A stretch of DNA of 39,539 bases, taken from positions 1-39,539 of the IMG/VR virus record IMGVR_UViG_3300044712_002664; one strand, written 5' to 3'. The notes beneath the pieces were generated by a model, which was not told the DNA's origin, did no database searches, and saw only the letters and a program-made list of their open reading frames with translations. This DNA comes from a virus. Shown piece by piece: positions 31,396 through 38,546 of this stretch (positions are counted from its first letter, which is position 1; each line of letters starts with the position of its first letter). A program made the position numbers and the translations under genes.

Positions 31396-31509
31396 TTATC
31401 TTGCAGTCACCCGTGTTCCCTTTTCTTCAGAGACCAATAGCACCCGTTTGAATTCTGGGTACACCGAATCAATAAATCTTACACGGCGCTCATGGTCAAT
31501 GCCAACCAT
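31396..31509 (-). CDS. Small ORF after DUF3164 gene
   Basis: 37 residues, MVGIDHERRVRFIDSVYPEF, then KRVLLVSEEKGTRVTAR. Starts inside the last codons of the DUF3164 gene in another frame and fills the gap downstream. The sequence composition looks protein-like, but no ribosome site is clear. Low confidence. Confidence 0.35.
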   Translation of the reverse strand: MVGIDHERRVRFIDSVYPEFKRVLLVSEEKGTRVTAR

Positions 31510-32138
31510 TGCCAAATACCGTTTTCGTCCTTATATTTCGCTTTCACGTAAGTTGAAGTCTTAACCGGGCGATACTGACTCTGAATGAAATTAACGTGCT
31601 TAATAAGCTCCATATCGCCGCGTTTATGCGCTTCGTTCGATAATTCCAGTACTCGGTTGGCTTTCAATGCACCGCTCTTATCGGGGCGGAGTAATGTGCG
31701 GATAATGGCCCGGTCGTCGGGATCGGTAATTTTGGAATCAATCCAGTCGTTTACACCCTGAATACCGATACCTACATCGTCAGTCCATCCATCGATGGCG
31801 TTTGAGCCAATGATCAATGATTTGTCGTTTGTTTTGTTGGTAAATGTGTGCGATTGCTGCAACTCCATTTGTTCGTCGCTAAGGTTATATAACTCTTTTT
31901 TCATTGCCAGGATCGCTCCAAATTGATTGAAAATATCAACCTTAATTTCTTCGAGATTAAGGGAAAGGGCTTGAAGAAATTTAAAAGACACATTGATCTG
32001 CTCTTCTTTTAGCGACTCGTAATCACTTCGCATCTTATTTACTTTTTCTTTTTCGGCACGCTCTTCGGCTTCCATCTGTTCGCGTAATTCGCGTTTCTGA
32101 TCCGGGGTTAACTTACTGTAATCTACTAATACGTCCAT
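31479..32138 (-). CDS. DUF3164 protein of Mu-like phages
   Basis: 219 residues. Seen: KLTPDQKRELREQMEAEERA, coiled coil, MKKELYNLSDEQMELQQSHT, then DKSLIIGSNAIDGWTDDVGI and IRTLLRPDKSGALKANRVLE, characteristic of DUF3164 proteins in Mu-like phages. Function unproven. Overlaps the upstream gene by 26 bases. Part of the early operon. Confidence 0.85.
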   Translation of the reverse strand: MDVLVDYSKLTPDQKRELREQMEAEERAEKEKVNKMRSDYESLKEEQINVSFKFLQALSLNLEEIKVDIFNQFGAILAMKKELYNLSDEQMELQQSHTFTNKTNDKSLIIGSNAIDGWTDDVGIGIQGVNDWIDSKITDPDDRAIIRTLLRPDKSGALKANRVLELSNEAHKRGDMELIKHVNFIQSQYRPVKTSTYVKAKYKDENGIWQWLALTMSAV

Positions 32139-32376
32139 TTTTGTTGTTTTTTAAAAGGTTTATAATCGTTTCATCAATCAATTTTTCAAAGAATTCTTTG
32201 GCCGGTTTTACCGATCCGTCGGAAAGTACCACGTGAAGCCTGGAGACTGTTACCGGTTCACTTCGGTTATGGTATTCGCTTCGCCATTCCGGAACATCAA
32301 CCATTTGGGTTTCGTAACCAACTAATTTCAGGTATTCTTCCAGTTGAGTATCGGTAAGGTGTATTTGTATGATCAT
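32113..32376 (-). CDS. Small early phage protein
   Basis: 87 residues, MIIQIHLTDTQLEEYLKLVG, then SDGSVKPAKEFFEKLIDETI and basic C-terminus. Overlaps the DUF3164 gene by 26 bases. Unrecognised. Confidence 0.55.
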   Translation of the reverse strand: MIIQIHLTDTQLEEYLKLVGYETQMVDVPEWRSEYHNRSEPVTVSRLHVVLSDGSVKPAKEFFEKLIDETIINLLKNNKNGRISRLQ

Positions 32377-32378
32377 TT

Positions 32379-32609
32379 TTATTGCTTTTTTGGTACTTCA
32401 ATTTCAAATTCGGTTCGATAGGTTGACTCAAAACTGCCGCTTAACCTGTTTTCAATAACTTCCATGTGGTAGCGTAAAACGTTTATTTTGCGGGCTAATT
32501 CAATCGAAAAATCGCCCGCCAGTTGTGCGCTTTCCAGTTCGGTAAGTTTTTCAGCACACTTGTTTAACTCGGTGTTTAATTGATGTTTGAATTCTAAAGT
32601 GCTCTGCAT
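32379..32609 (-). CDS. Small coiled-coil early phage protein
   Basis: 76 residues from ATG 32609 (MQSTLEFKHQLNTELNKCAE), a helical protein likely to form a coiled coil, ending IEVPKKQ. A start six codons earlier (32627) is possible. It overlaps the preceding gene in another frame by 59 bases, which is long and makes one of the two starts uncertain. Confidence 0.5.
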   Translation of the reverse strand: MQSTLEFKHQLNTELNKCAEKLTELESAQLAGDFSIELARKINVLRYHMEVIENRLSGSFESTYRTEFEIEVPKKQ

Positions 32610-33009
32610 TGTTTTGTTGCCGCCCATCGGTGAAAATTTTAAAAAGTACGTTTTGTGGAATTAAACTGGTATTAAACATTAGTCGTATGTACACTTCGGT
32701 TTCCTTTTCGTCAGGGAACGTATAACATACGCGCCAGAGTTGCGAGCTCCACCAGTTCCAGAAGTGAGGCGATAACAAAACCGAACGAAAGGTTTGTTCA
32801 GGCGTTTGCTTTAGCCTGATGGCGCTCAACAATTCGCCAAACTGAGCCTGAAAAACGGCGTAGTTTGATATCCGGTTTCGTAACTGGTCGAGGTAATCAC
32901 ATCCGGAGTCGAAAAATAACGACCACAAATCGAGTTCTTTCAGGCTTGAATTTTTAGCCATTTTCTGAACCGATTTTGAATTGATTGATTTGAATATTAA
33001 ATTTTCCAT
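32551..33009 (-). CDS. Early phage protein, unknown
   Basis: 152 residues from ATG 33009 (MENLIFKSINSKSVQKMAKN), just six bases after the stop of the ATPase gene. Seen: WSLFFDSGCDYLDQLRNRIS and SPHFWNWWSSQLWRVCYTFP. The frame is open further upstream into the ATPase gene, which was rejected as a run-in. No family recognised. Confidence 0.5.
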   Translation of the reverse strand: MENLIFKSINSKSVQKMAKNSSLKELDLWSLFFDSGCDYLDQLRNRISNYAVFQAQFGELLSAIRLKQTPEQTFRSVLLSPHFWNWWSSQLWRVCYTFPDEKETEVYIRLMFNTSLIPQNVLFKIFTDGRQQNNAEHFRIQTSIKHRVKQVC

Positions 33010-33014
33010 GCTAA

Positions 33015-33635
33015 TTATTTGTTTGATAGTCCCCAATAATCGTTTGCTTTTTCTTCGCTTATGTCGATGTATTCTCCACCTCCGTACCGGCCAACAGGGA
33101 AGGCCCTGAAACCTTCGATTCGAAAAGCGCAGTTTGCATCGCGCCAAATATTCTGCGCTACTTTTCCGTCGGGCTTTCTTCCGTCGGTATGAGAAACATA
33201 AATGAATAGTTTGTGTGGAAATTCAGCTTTCAGTTTTTTATAGTCGGAAAAACGGATGCCCCAAAACTGAATGGTATCGATAACTACCACATGCGGGCTT
33301 TTATGAGCCGATAAACGTTCGCGAAGCTCATCAGCCGATTCGTTGGCAACCATGATAAACTTACCATGTACATCGGCCATGTTGGTACGCGAATAAGCCT
33401 CCTGAATGGATAATGATAATCCTTCCTCGACGGCATTGTAAAGGATGCGCCCCCAATTGGTCAGATATTTCGTTAATTCCATGGTGAATGATGTTTTACC
33501 GTTTTTTATGTCTCCAAAAACTATCCATGTACCGCAAAATTCGGGGCAACCAACAGCGTCTTTCCATTTTCCGGCGAATGGTAAAACCTTGAATTTTGCA
33601 TCGAGAACATTCTTTACAGAATAGGCTCGCTTCAT
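33015..33635 (-). CDS. RecA-fold ATPase
   Basis: 206 residues. Seen: Walker A FGDIKNGKTS at residues 40-49 and Walker B HVVVIDTIQFWG with Asp120, then PHKLFIYVSHTDGRKPDG, a pattern like RecA/DnaB-type (KaiC/RadA-like) ATPases. Length is short, so only the ATPase core is present. It overlaps the MuB-like gene by 4 bases and may assist in replication or transposition. A specific activity cannot be named. Confidence 0.75.
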   Translation of the reverse strand: MKRAYSVKNVLDAKFKVLPFAGKWKDAVGCPEFCGTWIVFGDIKNGKTSFTMELTKYLTNWGRILYNAVEEGLSLSIQEAYSRTNMADVHGKFIMVANESADELRERLSAHKSPHVVVIDTIQFWGIRFSDYKKLKAEFPHKLFIYVSHTDGRKPDGKVAQNIWRDANCAFRIEGFRAFPVGRYGGGEYIDISEEKANDYWGLSNK

Positions 33636-34516
33636 TTATTTTTAGTTAGTTCGTTGTATATTCGTCGTAATGAGGGGCGGCCATCTTCGCCCATTGTGTT
33701 GCGCAGTATCATACCGTGATTCGATCCTTCAGGAGCGTTGGCTTTAATAATCATAGTAGCGGTGGCTTGCAATAGTTTTCCACCTTCGTCGCTTCCGGAA
33801 GGGATTACTTTGCCGTATCGTTTGCCAAAACGGCTGAAAAGTTCTGAAAAACCTACTTTATGGTAGTTGATTGAATTACGCATGCGGGCTTCAAGTCCGT
33901 CGGCTCCCATCATGTAAAAGCTGCAAAAAGGTGCAGTAGCATTCCATAGGGCCTTTATCTCCAACAATGCGGTATAATCCAAATCACCGGCTTCGTCGAG
34001 TACAACCTGGGGAGTGATTAAACTTTTCAGGTAAAAAACAAGATCCTGGTAAACTTCGGAGTAACGGCCTGCGCTTCCCACTCCAAAACCCTGGGCAATT
34101 GCCCGAATCAAACGCTGTTTGCTTTTAACCTGGCTGCAATCGATGTACACTGAATTTTTGTTATTCCGGCAGTAATACATAGCGGCGTAAGTTTTGCCAA
34201 TGTCGCTTAAATCGACCAGCATAGAGCTCAATCCCTGGCGTTGGCATACGTCTAACTGAGTGGTTATAAACTGGAAGACTGGAGTATTAGCCGTTTGCCA
34301 TGCCGCGCGGTTATTCAGGCTTATATTGAAGTGGCGACCCAAACTAATCCATTTGGCATCGGAAAGTACCTGGTCGGTTTCTCCTTTTTTAATTCGGGAA
34401 TAAATGGAATTGTTAATTCCGATTGATACAGAAAAACGGGTATCGGAACCTGAGAAGTTAGCGCGTGAAACGGCTATCGCTTCTACTACCTTGATTTTAA
34501 ATTCATCTGTGATCAT
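33632..34516 (-). CDS. MuB-like transposition ATPase
   Basis: 294 residues; in Mu, MuB delivers target DNA to MuA. Seen: an N-terminal DNA-binding helix-turn-helix region (about residues 1-65, with INNSIYSRIKKGETDQ), a degenerate Walker A VDLSDIGKTY (GKT at 107-109, first Gly of the loop replaced), and Walker B PQVVLDEAGD (Asp174, Glu175). A sensor-like SFYMMGADGLEAR follows. It directly follows MuA, as in Mu. Confidence 0.85.
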   Translation of the reverse strand: MITDEFKIKVVEAIAVSRANFSGSDTRFSVSIGINNSIYSRIKKGETDQVLSDAKWISLGRHFNISLNNRAAWQTANTPVFQFITTQLDVCQRQGLSSMLVDLSDIGKTYAAMYYCRNNKNSVYIDCSQVKSKQRLIRAIAQGFGVGSAGRYSEVYQDLVFYLKSLITPQVVLDEAGDLDYTALLEIKALWNATAPFCSFYMMGADGLEARMRNSINYHKVGFSELFSRFGKRYGKVIPSGSDEGGKLLQATATMIIKANAPEGSNHGMILRNTMGEDGRPSLRRIYNELTKNK

Positions 34517-34530
34517 GATTGTGAGTTTAA

Positions 34531-36579
34531 TTAGAGTGAATCAATTGCTTTAGCTGCCCAATCGTCGTAGTTAAACTCATCGGCTTCGTATCCGGTGGGT
34601 TGCACGGTTTCGGGAACTATAATGGTTTCTGTTTCGTCAATCTCTTTAGCCTGTTTGGCGTCCATACTGCCTACAATCGGAATGTCGGAACGGCGTTCGC
34701 GTATCATTTTATCGAATTTAGCGAGGCGTTTTTCCTGGTGAAGCATTCCGGCAGCATCGTCGTCGGTACGTTCAATCTTACATTCGTTATAGGCCCATTG
34801 TATTTTGTTATGCGCTTCGCACAGGTAAGTGTCGCCCTGGTATAGATAAGCGGTAAGGCAAGTGCCATCCTGTTCGGGCATCCAGTAGGCGTTAATGCTG
34901 GTATTGTTTGGTTTTAGCCGGTTAATGGCTGTATAGTCGGCAATCTCGAAACGCTCGTTGTTTATCCAGCACCAGTCGTTATTATTCAGGCTCGTTTCGG
35001 TAACATTGCCAATAAATTTATACAGGTACCAGTTTTCAATCTGTTTAAGCGCCGGGTTAATACGTTGCATCAGCACATCGCGGCGTGTCATTCCTGGGTA
35101 AGTCTTTTGTAAGGGGTGCAGTTCGTTGTTGTGTTTTACCACGTCGGCCAAATCGTCGGCGACAATGGTTTGAGGCTGTAATTTGTCGGCTTTAAAATTG
35201 TTAGTCTTAATCGTTCCGTTCAGGAGCTTATCCGATTCCTTACCTTCAATTACATAGTCGCCATTTACTTTATTGCGCACACTTCGGTAGGCTTCGTGTC
35301 CGGCATACCAACGCCCGCGCGTGTGGCCTTCGTTTTTCGATACTCCATATTTAAAAGCCTTAATAGCATGCTCGGCGCGTTTTTCGGTAAAACTTTCACA
35401 GAACCGAACAAAAGGAAACAACTCATTCAGCCAACTGATATCCTGCATGAGGTGGTATTCAACTTCCAGTTCGCCAGGCATCGGCATGTTTAATTCGGCC
35501 AGTTCGCAAAACATGTTGCGGAACGATTCGATAACAGTGTTTGCCGTTGGTTTACCAACCACATAGGCCGGGCGGAACCAGTAACCGCTAACCACATCAA
35601 CAGCAATGTATTTATAAACCCATCCGCGAACACTCTGGCGACTCATGGCCACGTCATCCATCGAAATTTTACTCAATGAGAAGGCTCCCAGTTTGCGCTG
35701 ATGCTTTGGCCGTTTTTTATTCATGTAATCGAAGTTTCCGTTACGGTCGGTGTAAACTGAGGTATTATTAATTTCGTCTTTCAGGTAATTCCATACAGTT
35801 GCTTCGCTTACTTCCATTGCCCGGCCTTTATGCCTGAAGTCGGAAGGGTTAAATATTTCGCCAGTTGTGCGGTCGTGAAGTTCTTTCGATCCGGAAACGA
35901 ATTCGAGGTAACGCTGATGAACTGTTGTAACGAATGGCTTATCGTATGTGCGCCATAAGGCTAAAAACAAATTCTCGATTGAGGTAGAAACTTTGCGGCT
36001 GTTGTCGTTACCCTGGTTGCCGTGAATAAGACTGTCGTAACCGTCTTTTAAATAAGTTTTAAAAACCCTTTCAAGACTACGTGAATTGCTTATGCGGGCG
36101 CATGGGTATTTTATTAATTGTTGATTATACCAGTCAACAGCCTGCTCCCAAAATTCGCCCATTTTAATACGCTTACCGGCTTTAGCGCGGGCGGCTTGCT
36201 GCATTTGCAAACCTCTGCGTAATCCGTTCAGTATGCTGGCCCGGTTGGTGTACTCTTCAACGGCATCAACTTCAAGCGGTGCACCGTCGTTTTTCCTGAA
36301 TGTCAAATAATAGTCGCGGGCCTTAGTGTCAATTTGTACCGAATAAGTTGGTAATACCTTAGCCGGTTGATCTACTTTTCCAAATGCAGCCTCAATAATG
36401 CGTTTCCGGTCGGGTCGCTTTATCGAATGAACATCGATCATTGTGTTACCATTGATTGACCGGTGAACGATTTTGAGAAAACCGCGCTTTGAGTCGTGTT
36501 CAAATTGACTTCGTGTAAATCCGAGATTAATCCAATCGTTTACAGAAATTGCAACCGTATTGTCAAGAGTTTGGTACAT
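34531..36579 (-). CDS. MuA-like DDE transposase
   Basis: 682 residues; joins phage ends to target DNA. Seen: an N-terminal DNA-binding part (residues 1-80, ISVNDWINLGFTRSQFEHDS), a catalytic core with SMDDVAMSRQSVRGWVYKYI (first Asp 308 or 309) and AVDVVSGYWFRPAYVVGKPT, and the third acid in FTEKRAEHAIKAFKYGVSKN (Glu403), followed by the typical GRWYAGHEAYR. The central Asp is not obvious; PGELEVEYHLMQ stands where it is expected, so its identity is inferred. Ends with an acidic C-terminus. Confidence 0.92.
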   Translation of the reverse strand: MYQTLDNTVAISVNDWINLGFTRSQFEHDSKRGFLKIVHRSINGNTMIDVHSIKRPDRKRIIEAAFGKVDQPAKVLPTYSVQIDTKARDYYLTFRKNDGAPLEVDAVEEYTNRASILNGLRRGLQMQQAARAKAGKRIKMGEFWEQAVDWYNQQLIKYPCARISNSRSLERVFKTYLKDGYDSLIHGNQGNDNSRKVSTSIENLFLALWRTYDKPFVTTVHQRYLEFVSGSKELHDRTTGEIFNPSDFRHKGRAMEVSEATVWNYLKDEINNTSVYTDRNGNFDYMNKKRPKHQRKLGAFSLSKISMDDVAMSRQSVRGWVYKYIAVDVVSGYWFRPAYVVGKPTANTVIESFRNMFCELAELNMPMPGELEVEYHLMQDISWLNELFPFVRFCESFTEKRAEHAIKAFKYGVSKNEGHTRGRWYAGHEAYRSVRNKVNGDYVIEGKESDKLLNGTIKTNNFKADKLQPQTIVADDLADVVKHNNELHPLQKTYPGMTRRDVLMQRINPALKQIENWYLYKFIGNVTETSLNNNDWCWINNERFEIADYTAINRLKPNNTSINAYWMPEQDGTCLTAYLYQGDTYLCEAHNKIQWAYNECKIERTDDDAAGMLHQEKRLAKFDKMIRERRSDIPIVGSMDAKQAKEIDETETIIVPETVQPTGYEADEFNYDDWAAKAIDSL

Positions 36580-36611
36580 TTTTGAAAAGTTAAGTTGATT
36601 AATGACCTTTG

Positions 36612-36779
36612 TTATTTTTCAATTTCAACTCCGCCGCGTTCTACAGCGGCTTTTTTAATTTTAAGAGCCAATGGTGATGCCAGTCTTCCGTTCAGAGCTT
36701 CGCGAACTGTGACATGACTCACTTTGAAGATTTTCATTAGCTCTTTTTTTTCCCCGTGCATTACTAAAATTTTGCTCAT
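36612..36779 (-). CDS. Small HTH protein (Ner-like position)
   Basis: 55 residues, MSKILVMHGEKKELMKIFKV, then SHVTVREALNGRLASPLALK, a helix-turn-helix of the type seen in small DNA-binding regulators, then IKKAAVERGGVEIEK. It is the first leftward gene after the divergent region and lies 32 bases before MuA, the place of Ner in Mu. The HTH is clear by eye; the Ner equivalence is inferred from position. Confidence 0.75.
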   Translation of the reverse strand: MSKILVMHGEKKELMKIFKVSHVTVREALNGRLASPLALKIKKAAVERGGVEIEK

Positions 36780-36877
36780 TGTTTTGTGAATTATTTTGCG
36801 TTAACTTTGAATAGACTTTCACTATTGAAATAGATTTCAAAACTGCGAAGATTTTCGCATATATCCAAATAATTGCG
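36780..36877. promoter_or_regulatory. Divergent early/repressor control region with operators
   Basis: Between the HTH gene and the repressor. Seen: a perfect inverted repeat TTGAAAT-AG-ATTTCAA at 36825-36840 and TGCGAA-GATT-TTCGCA at 36844-36859; these are candidate operators. A Bacteroidota-like -7 box TAGATTTC (36831-36838) with TTTG at 36806-36809 upstream could serve the repressor and is overlapped by the first operator. No clear leftward box was seen. Confidence 0.6.
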
Positions 36878-37258
36878 ATGAATTTAGTAACATCAAAAGA
36901 AAGATTATTGCAATATCTTGAAAATAAAGACATTGACAAGTCAACTTTTTACGAAAAAACGGGAATTAAAAGGGGGTTACTTGATGCTGACAAGTTAAAA
37001 TCAGCATTAAGTGATCAATTTATTGCTAAAATCATCGCAATTTATGATGATTTAAATATTAGATGGTTAATTACTGGAAAAGGATTAATGATTGAAGTCT
37101 CAACAGCATCTATGTATGATAATGGTAATAAATTACAACTTGAGATGATTGTTAAATTATCTGCGGAAAATGCGCTTTTAAAAAAAGAAAACGAAGAATT
37201 GAAGCTTAAAAAAAAGTATGAAAACCCAACTAGCATGTCTATTGCTTCAGAACCTTAA
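36878..37258 (+). CDS. Phage repressor-like HTH protein
   Basis: 126 residues. Seen: N-terminal helix-turn-helix (SKERLLQYLENKDIDKSTFY and IKRGLLDADKLKSALSDQFI, with YDDLNIRWLITGKGLM typical of Bacteroidota XRE-like regulators), then a coiled coil (LSAENALLKKENEELKLKKK) probably for dimerisation. The only rightward early gene, opposite the early operon, as the Mu c repressor is. The C-terminal signal peptidase-like domain of LexA-type repressors is absent. Confidence 0.8.
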   Translation: MNLVTSKERLLQYLENKDIDKSTFYEKTGIKRGLLDADKLKSALSDQFIAKIIAIYDDLNIRWLITGKGLMIEVSTASMYDNGNKLQLEMIVKLSAENALLKKENEELKLKKKYENPTSMSIASEP

Positions 37259-37424
37259 TGTTTTTTCGTTGTAAATACGCATAAATTGGTGTAATTCAAT
37301 AAATTAAGTCGATTTTAAGCTATTTTAATGTATATAAATAGAGGTATTAAAGGGTATTAAATACTTATAAAACAGCCATTTTTTAAACACATTTAAACCT
37401 TAAAGTATATATAATCGACTGTAT

Positions 37425-37457
37425 TTGTGCCGTAATTGTGCCGTAGTTTTGCCGTAA
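37425..37457. repeat. Three tandem 11-bp iterons
   Basis: TTGTGCCGTAA, TTGTGCCGTAG and TTTTGCCGTAA follow each other without gaps, one per helical turn, about 340 bp inside the predicted phage end. They could bind a regulator or transposase. Confidence 0.75.
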
Positions 37458-37557
37458 CTCATGTACAAATCGTATTTTAAATAAAAATTATAGGTTTTGT
37501 AAATCTGCTAAACAAGGGAGGTAATTAAACAGGAATGCTAGCGGTAAAGACATAAAA

Positions 37558-37581
37558 AAACAGGCCGTTTTTAGCCTGTTT
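37558..37581 (-). terminator. Terminator facing into the prophage
   Basis: AAACAGGC (37558-37565) and GCCTGTTT (37574-37581) form an 8-bp stem. In the leftward direction it is followed by seven T, so it would stop transcription coming from the host side. Confidence 0.65.
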
Positions 37582-37691
37582 GCCGCGTATTTAAAGGTAT
37601 TGTAAGCATATTATTACGCCTAATTATAGTAGTGTTTAAATGCTGCCAAAATTTTCGCCCAGAATTAAACTCTCGTTCAACTAAATTTCAT

Positions 37692-37777
37692 GTTTTGTAC
37701 AATTTGTTTTTTGTCGCTCTTTGCTAACTATCACATATTCAAATTAATCAATGTTTTGTTTTGTACAATTTGTTTTT
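37692..37777. repeat. Two direct repeats near the phage terminus, putative transposase sites
   Basis: The 20-bp word GTTTTGTACAATTTGTTTTT occurs at 37692-37711 and 37758-37777, 66 bp apart. The inner core TTGTACAA is palindromic. From the phage end at about 37793, the first copy begins 16 bp inside. This is the arrangement of MuA end-binding sites. Confidence 0.65.
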
Positions 37778-37792
37778 ATCCCCTTATTTTAC

Positions 37793-37794
37793 AG
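37793..37794. mobile_element. Predicted prophage-host junction
   Basis: The last phage-like bases read ...TTATTTTACA, so reading inward the end starts TGTAAAATAA, as expected of Mu-type ends (5'-TG). Just outside, the coding sequence of the fasciclin-like gene begins (GATACATGG). The exact base is an inference. Confidence 0.5.
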
Positions 37795-38503
37795 ATACAT
37801 GGAATATCACTGTTTAAATAAAACAATGTATTTATCTGATTTTGAATCTACGTTTTATCCCATCCTTTCATCAGAGAATAATGTCTCGGTTACTATTAAC
37901 GATGATTATAAGTTAAATCTCAATTCTAAAACCCAAAAATATACAGGTTTTTATATTCCTCAATCAAATATCCCGACGATAAATGGTGCTATCCATGTAA
38001 TCAACGACTTATTACCTGTTACAATACCGGAACGTAAACCAATAACATTTGAGACAACTGATTTTTTCGATTTCCGTATGGGCGACCACTATAAAGACCA
38101 TATTATGAAATGGGCAACTGATACATTTCCGAATGGAACTACCCAATTTGCAAAAATTCATTGGCTAGGTGAAAATTTAATATATTGGTACTTTCCCAGT
38201 GCCAATCATTTTATTAATTGCGATTGCCTGGAGATGTTGGGTTTCTGGCGTTTATCTGTAACTTTTCCAAAAATTATGAAAGGGAAATATCAAATCTCGT
38301 TTATTTCCGGTTTAGGCGCTTCTGACTTTTCGGTTGAATTGGATGGAAAAATGATGCCTGGCATTTATACTATTCCACAAGGAACAAGGAAAGTTATAGC
38401 AATTGCGGATTTTCCAACAACTTCAGAGCATACTTTTACTCTAAAATCAATGATTTATGGTTATATTTTTTGGGACGGGTTACTGTTTGAACCAATAGAT
38501 TAA
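37794..38503 (+). pseudogene. Host fasciclin-domain (DUF5108-like) protein, 5' part cut off by the prophage
   Basis: The open frame continues into phage DNA (an ATG at 37751 gives 250 residues) but homologous-looking sequence starts only near residue 15, YRYMEYHCLNKTMYLSDFES. Seen: TKYTGFYIPQS... NIPTINGAIHVINDLLPVTI, the end of a fasciclin domain, then a beta-rich C-terminal domain (GMIYGYIFWDG). Such proteins sit in polysaccharide utilisation loci. Signal peptide, lipobox and the first fasciclin parts are missing and probably lie beyond the other phage end. Confidence 0.7.
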
Positions 38504-38546
38504 AGATTGAATGAAATAAAAACAAGTATCAAATATTTCAAAATCG

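Larger units (their letters stand above)
37259..37691. other. AT-rich noncoding end region of the prophage
   Basis: 433 bases without a gene. It holds the iterons at 37425-37457, a TGTACAAA word in reverse orientation at 37462-37469, and the hairpin at 37558-37581; otherwise mostly AT-rich DNA with GTATTAAA words near 37345-37365. It separates repressor and phage end, as in Mu. Confidence 0.7.

Noticed and set aside
32551-33147. Longer start for the 152-residue gene
   Set aside because: The first 46 codons overlap the RecA-fold ATPase gene in another frame and look like random basic sequence; the ATG at 33009 follows the ATPase stop directly.
36661-36939. Minus-strand frame of 92 codons
   Set aside because: It runs through the divergent operator region and overlaps the small HTH gene at 36612-36779, which has a clear HTH sequence.
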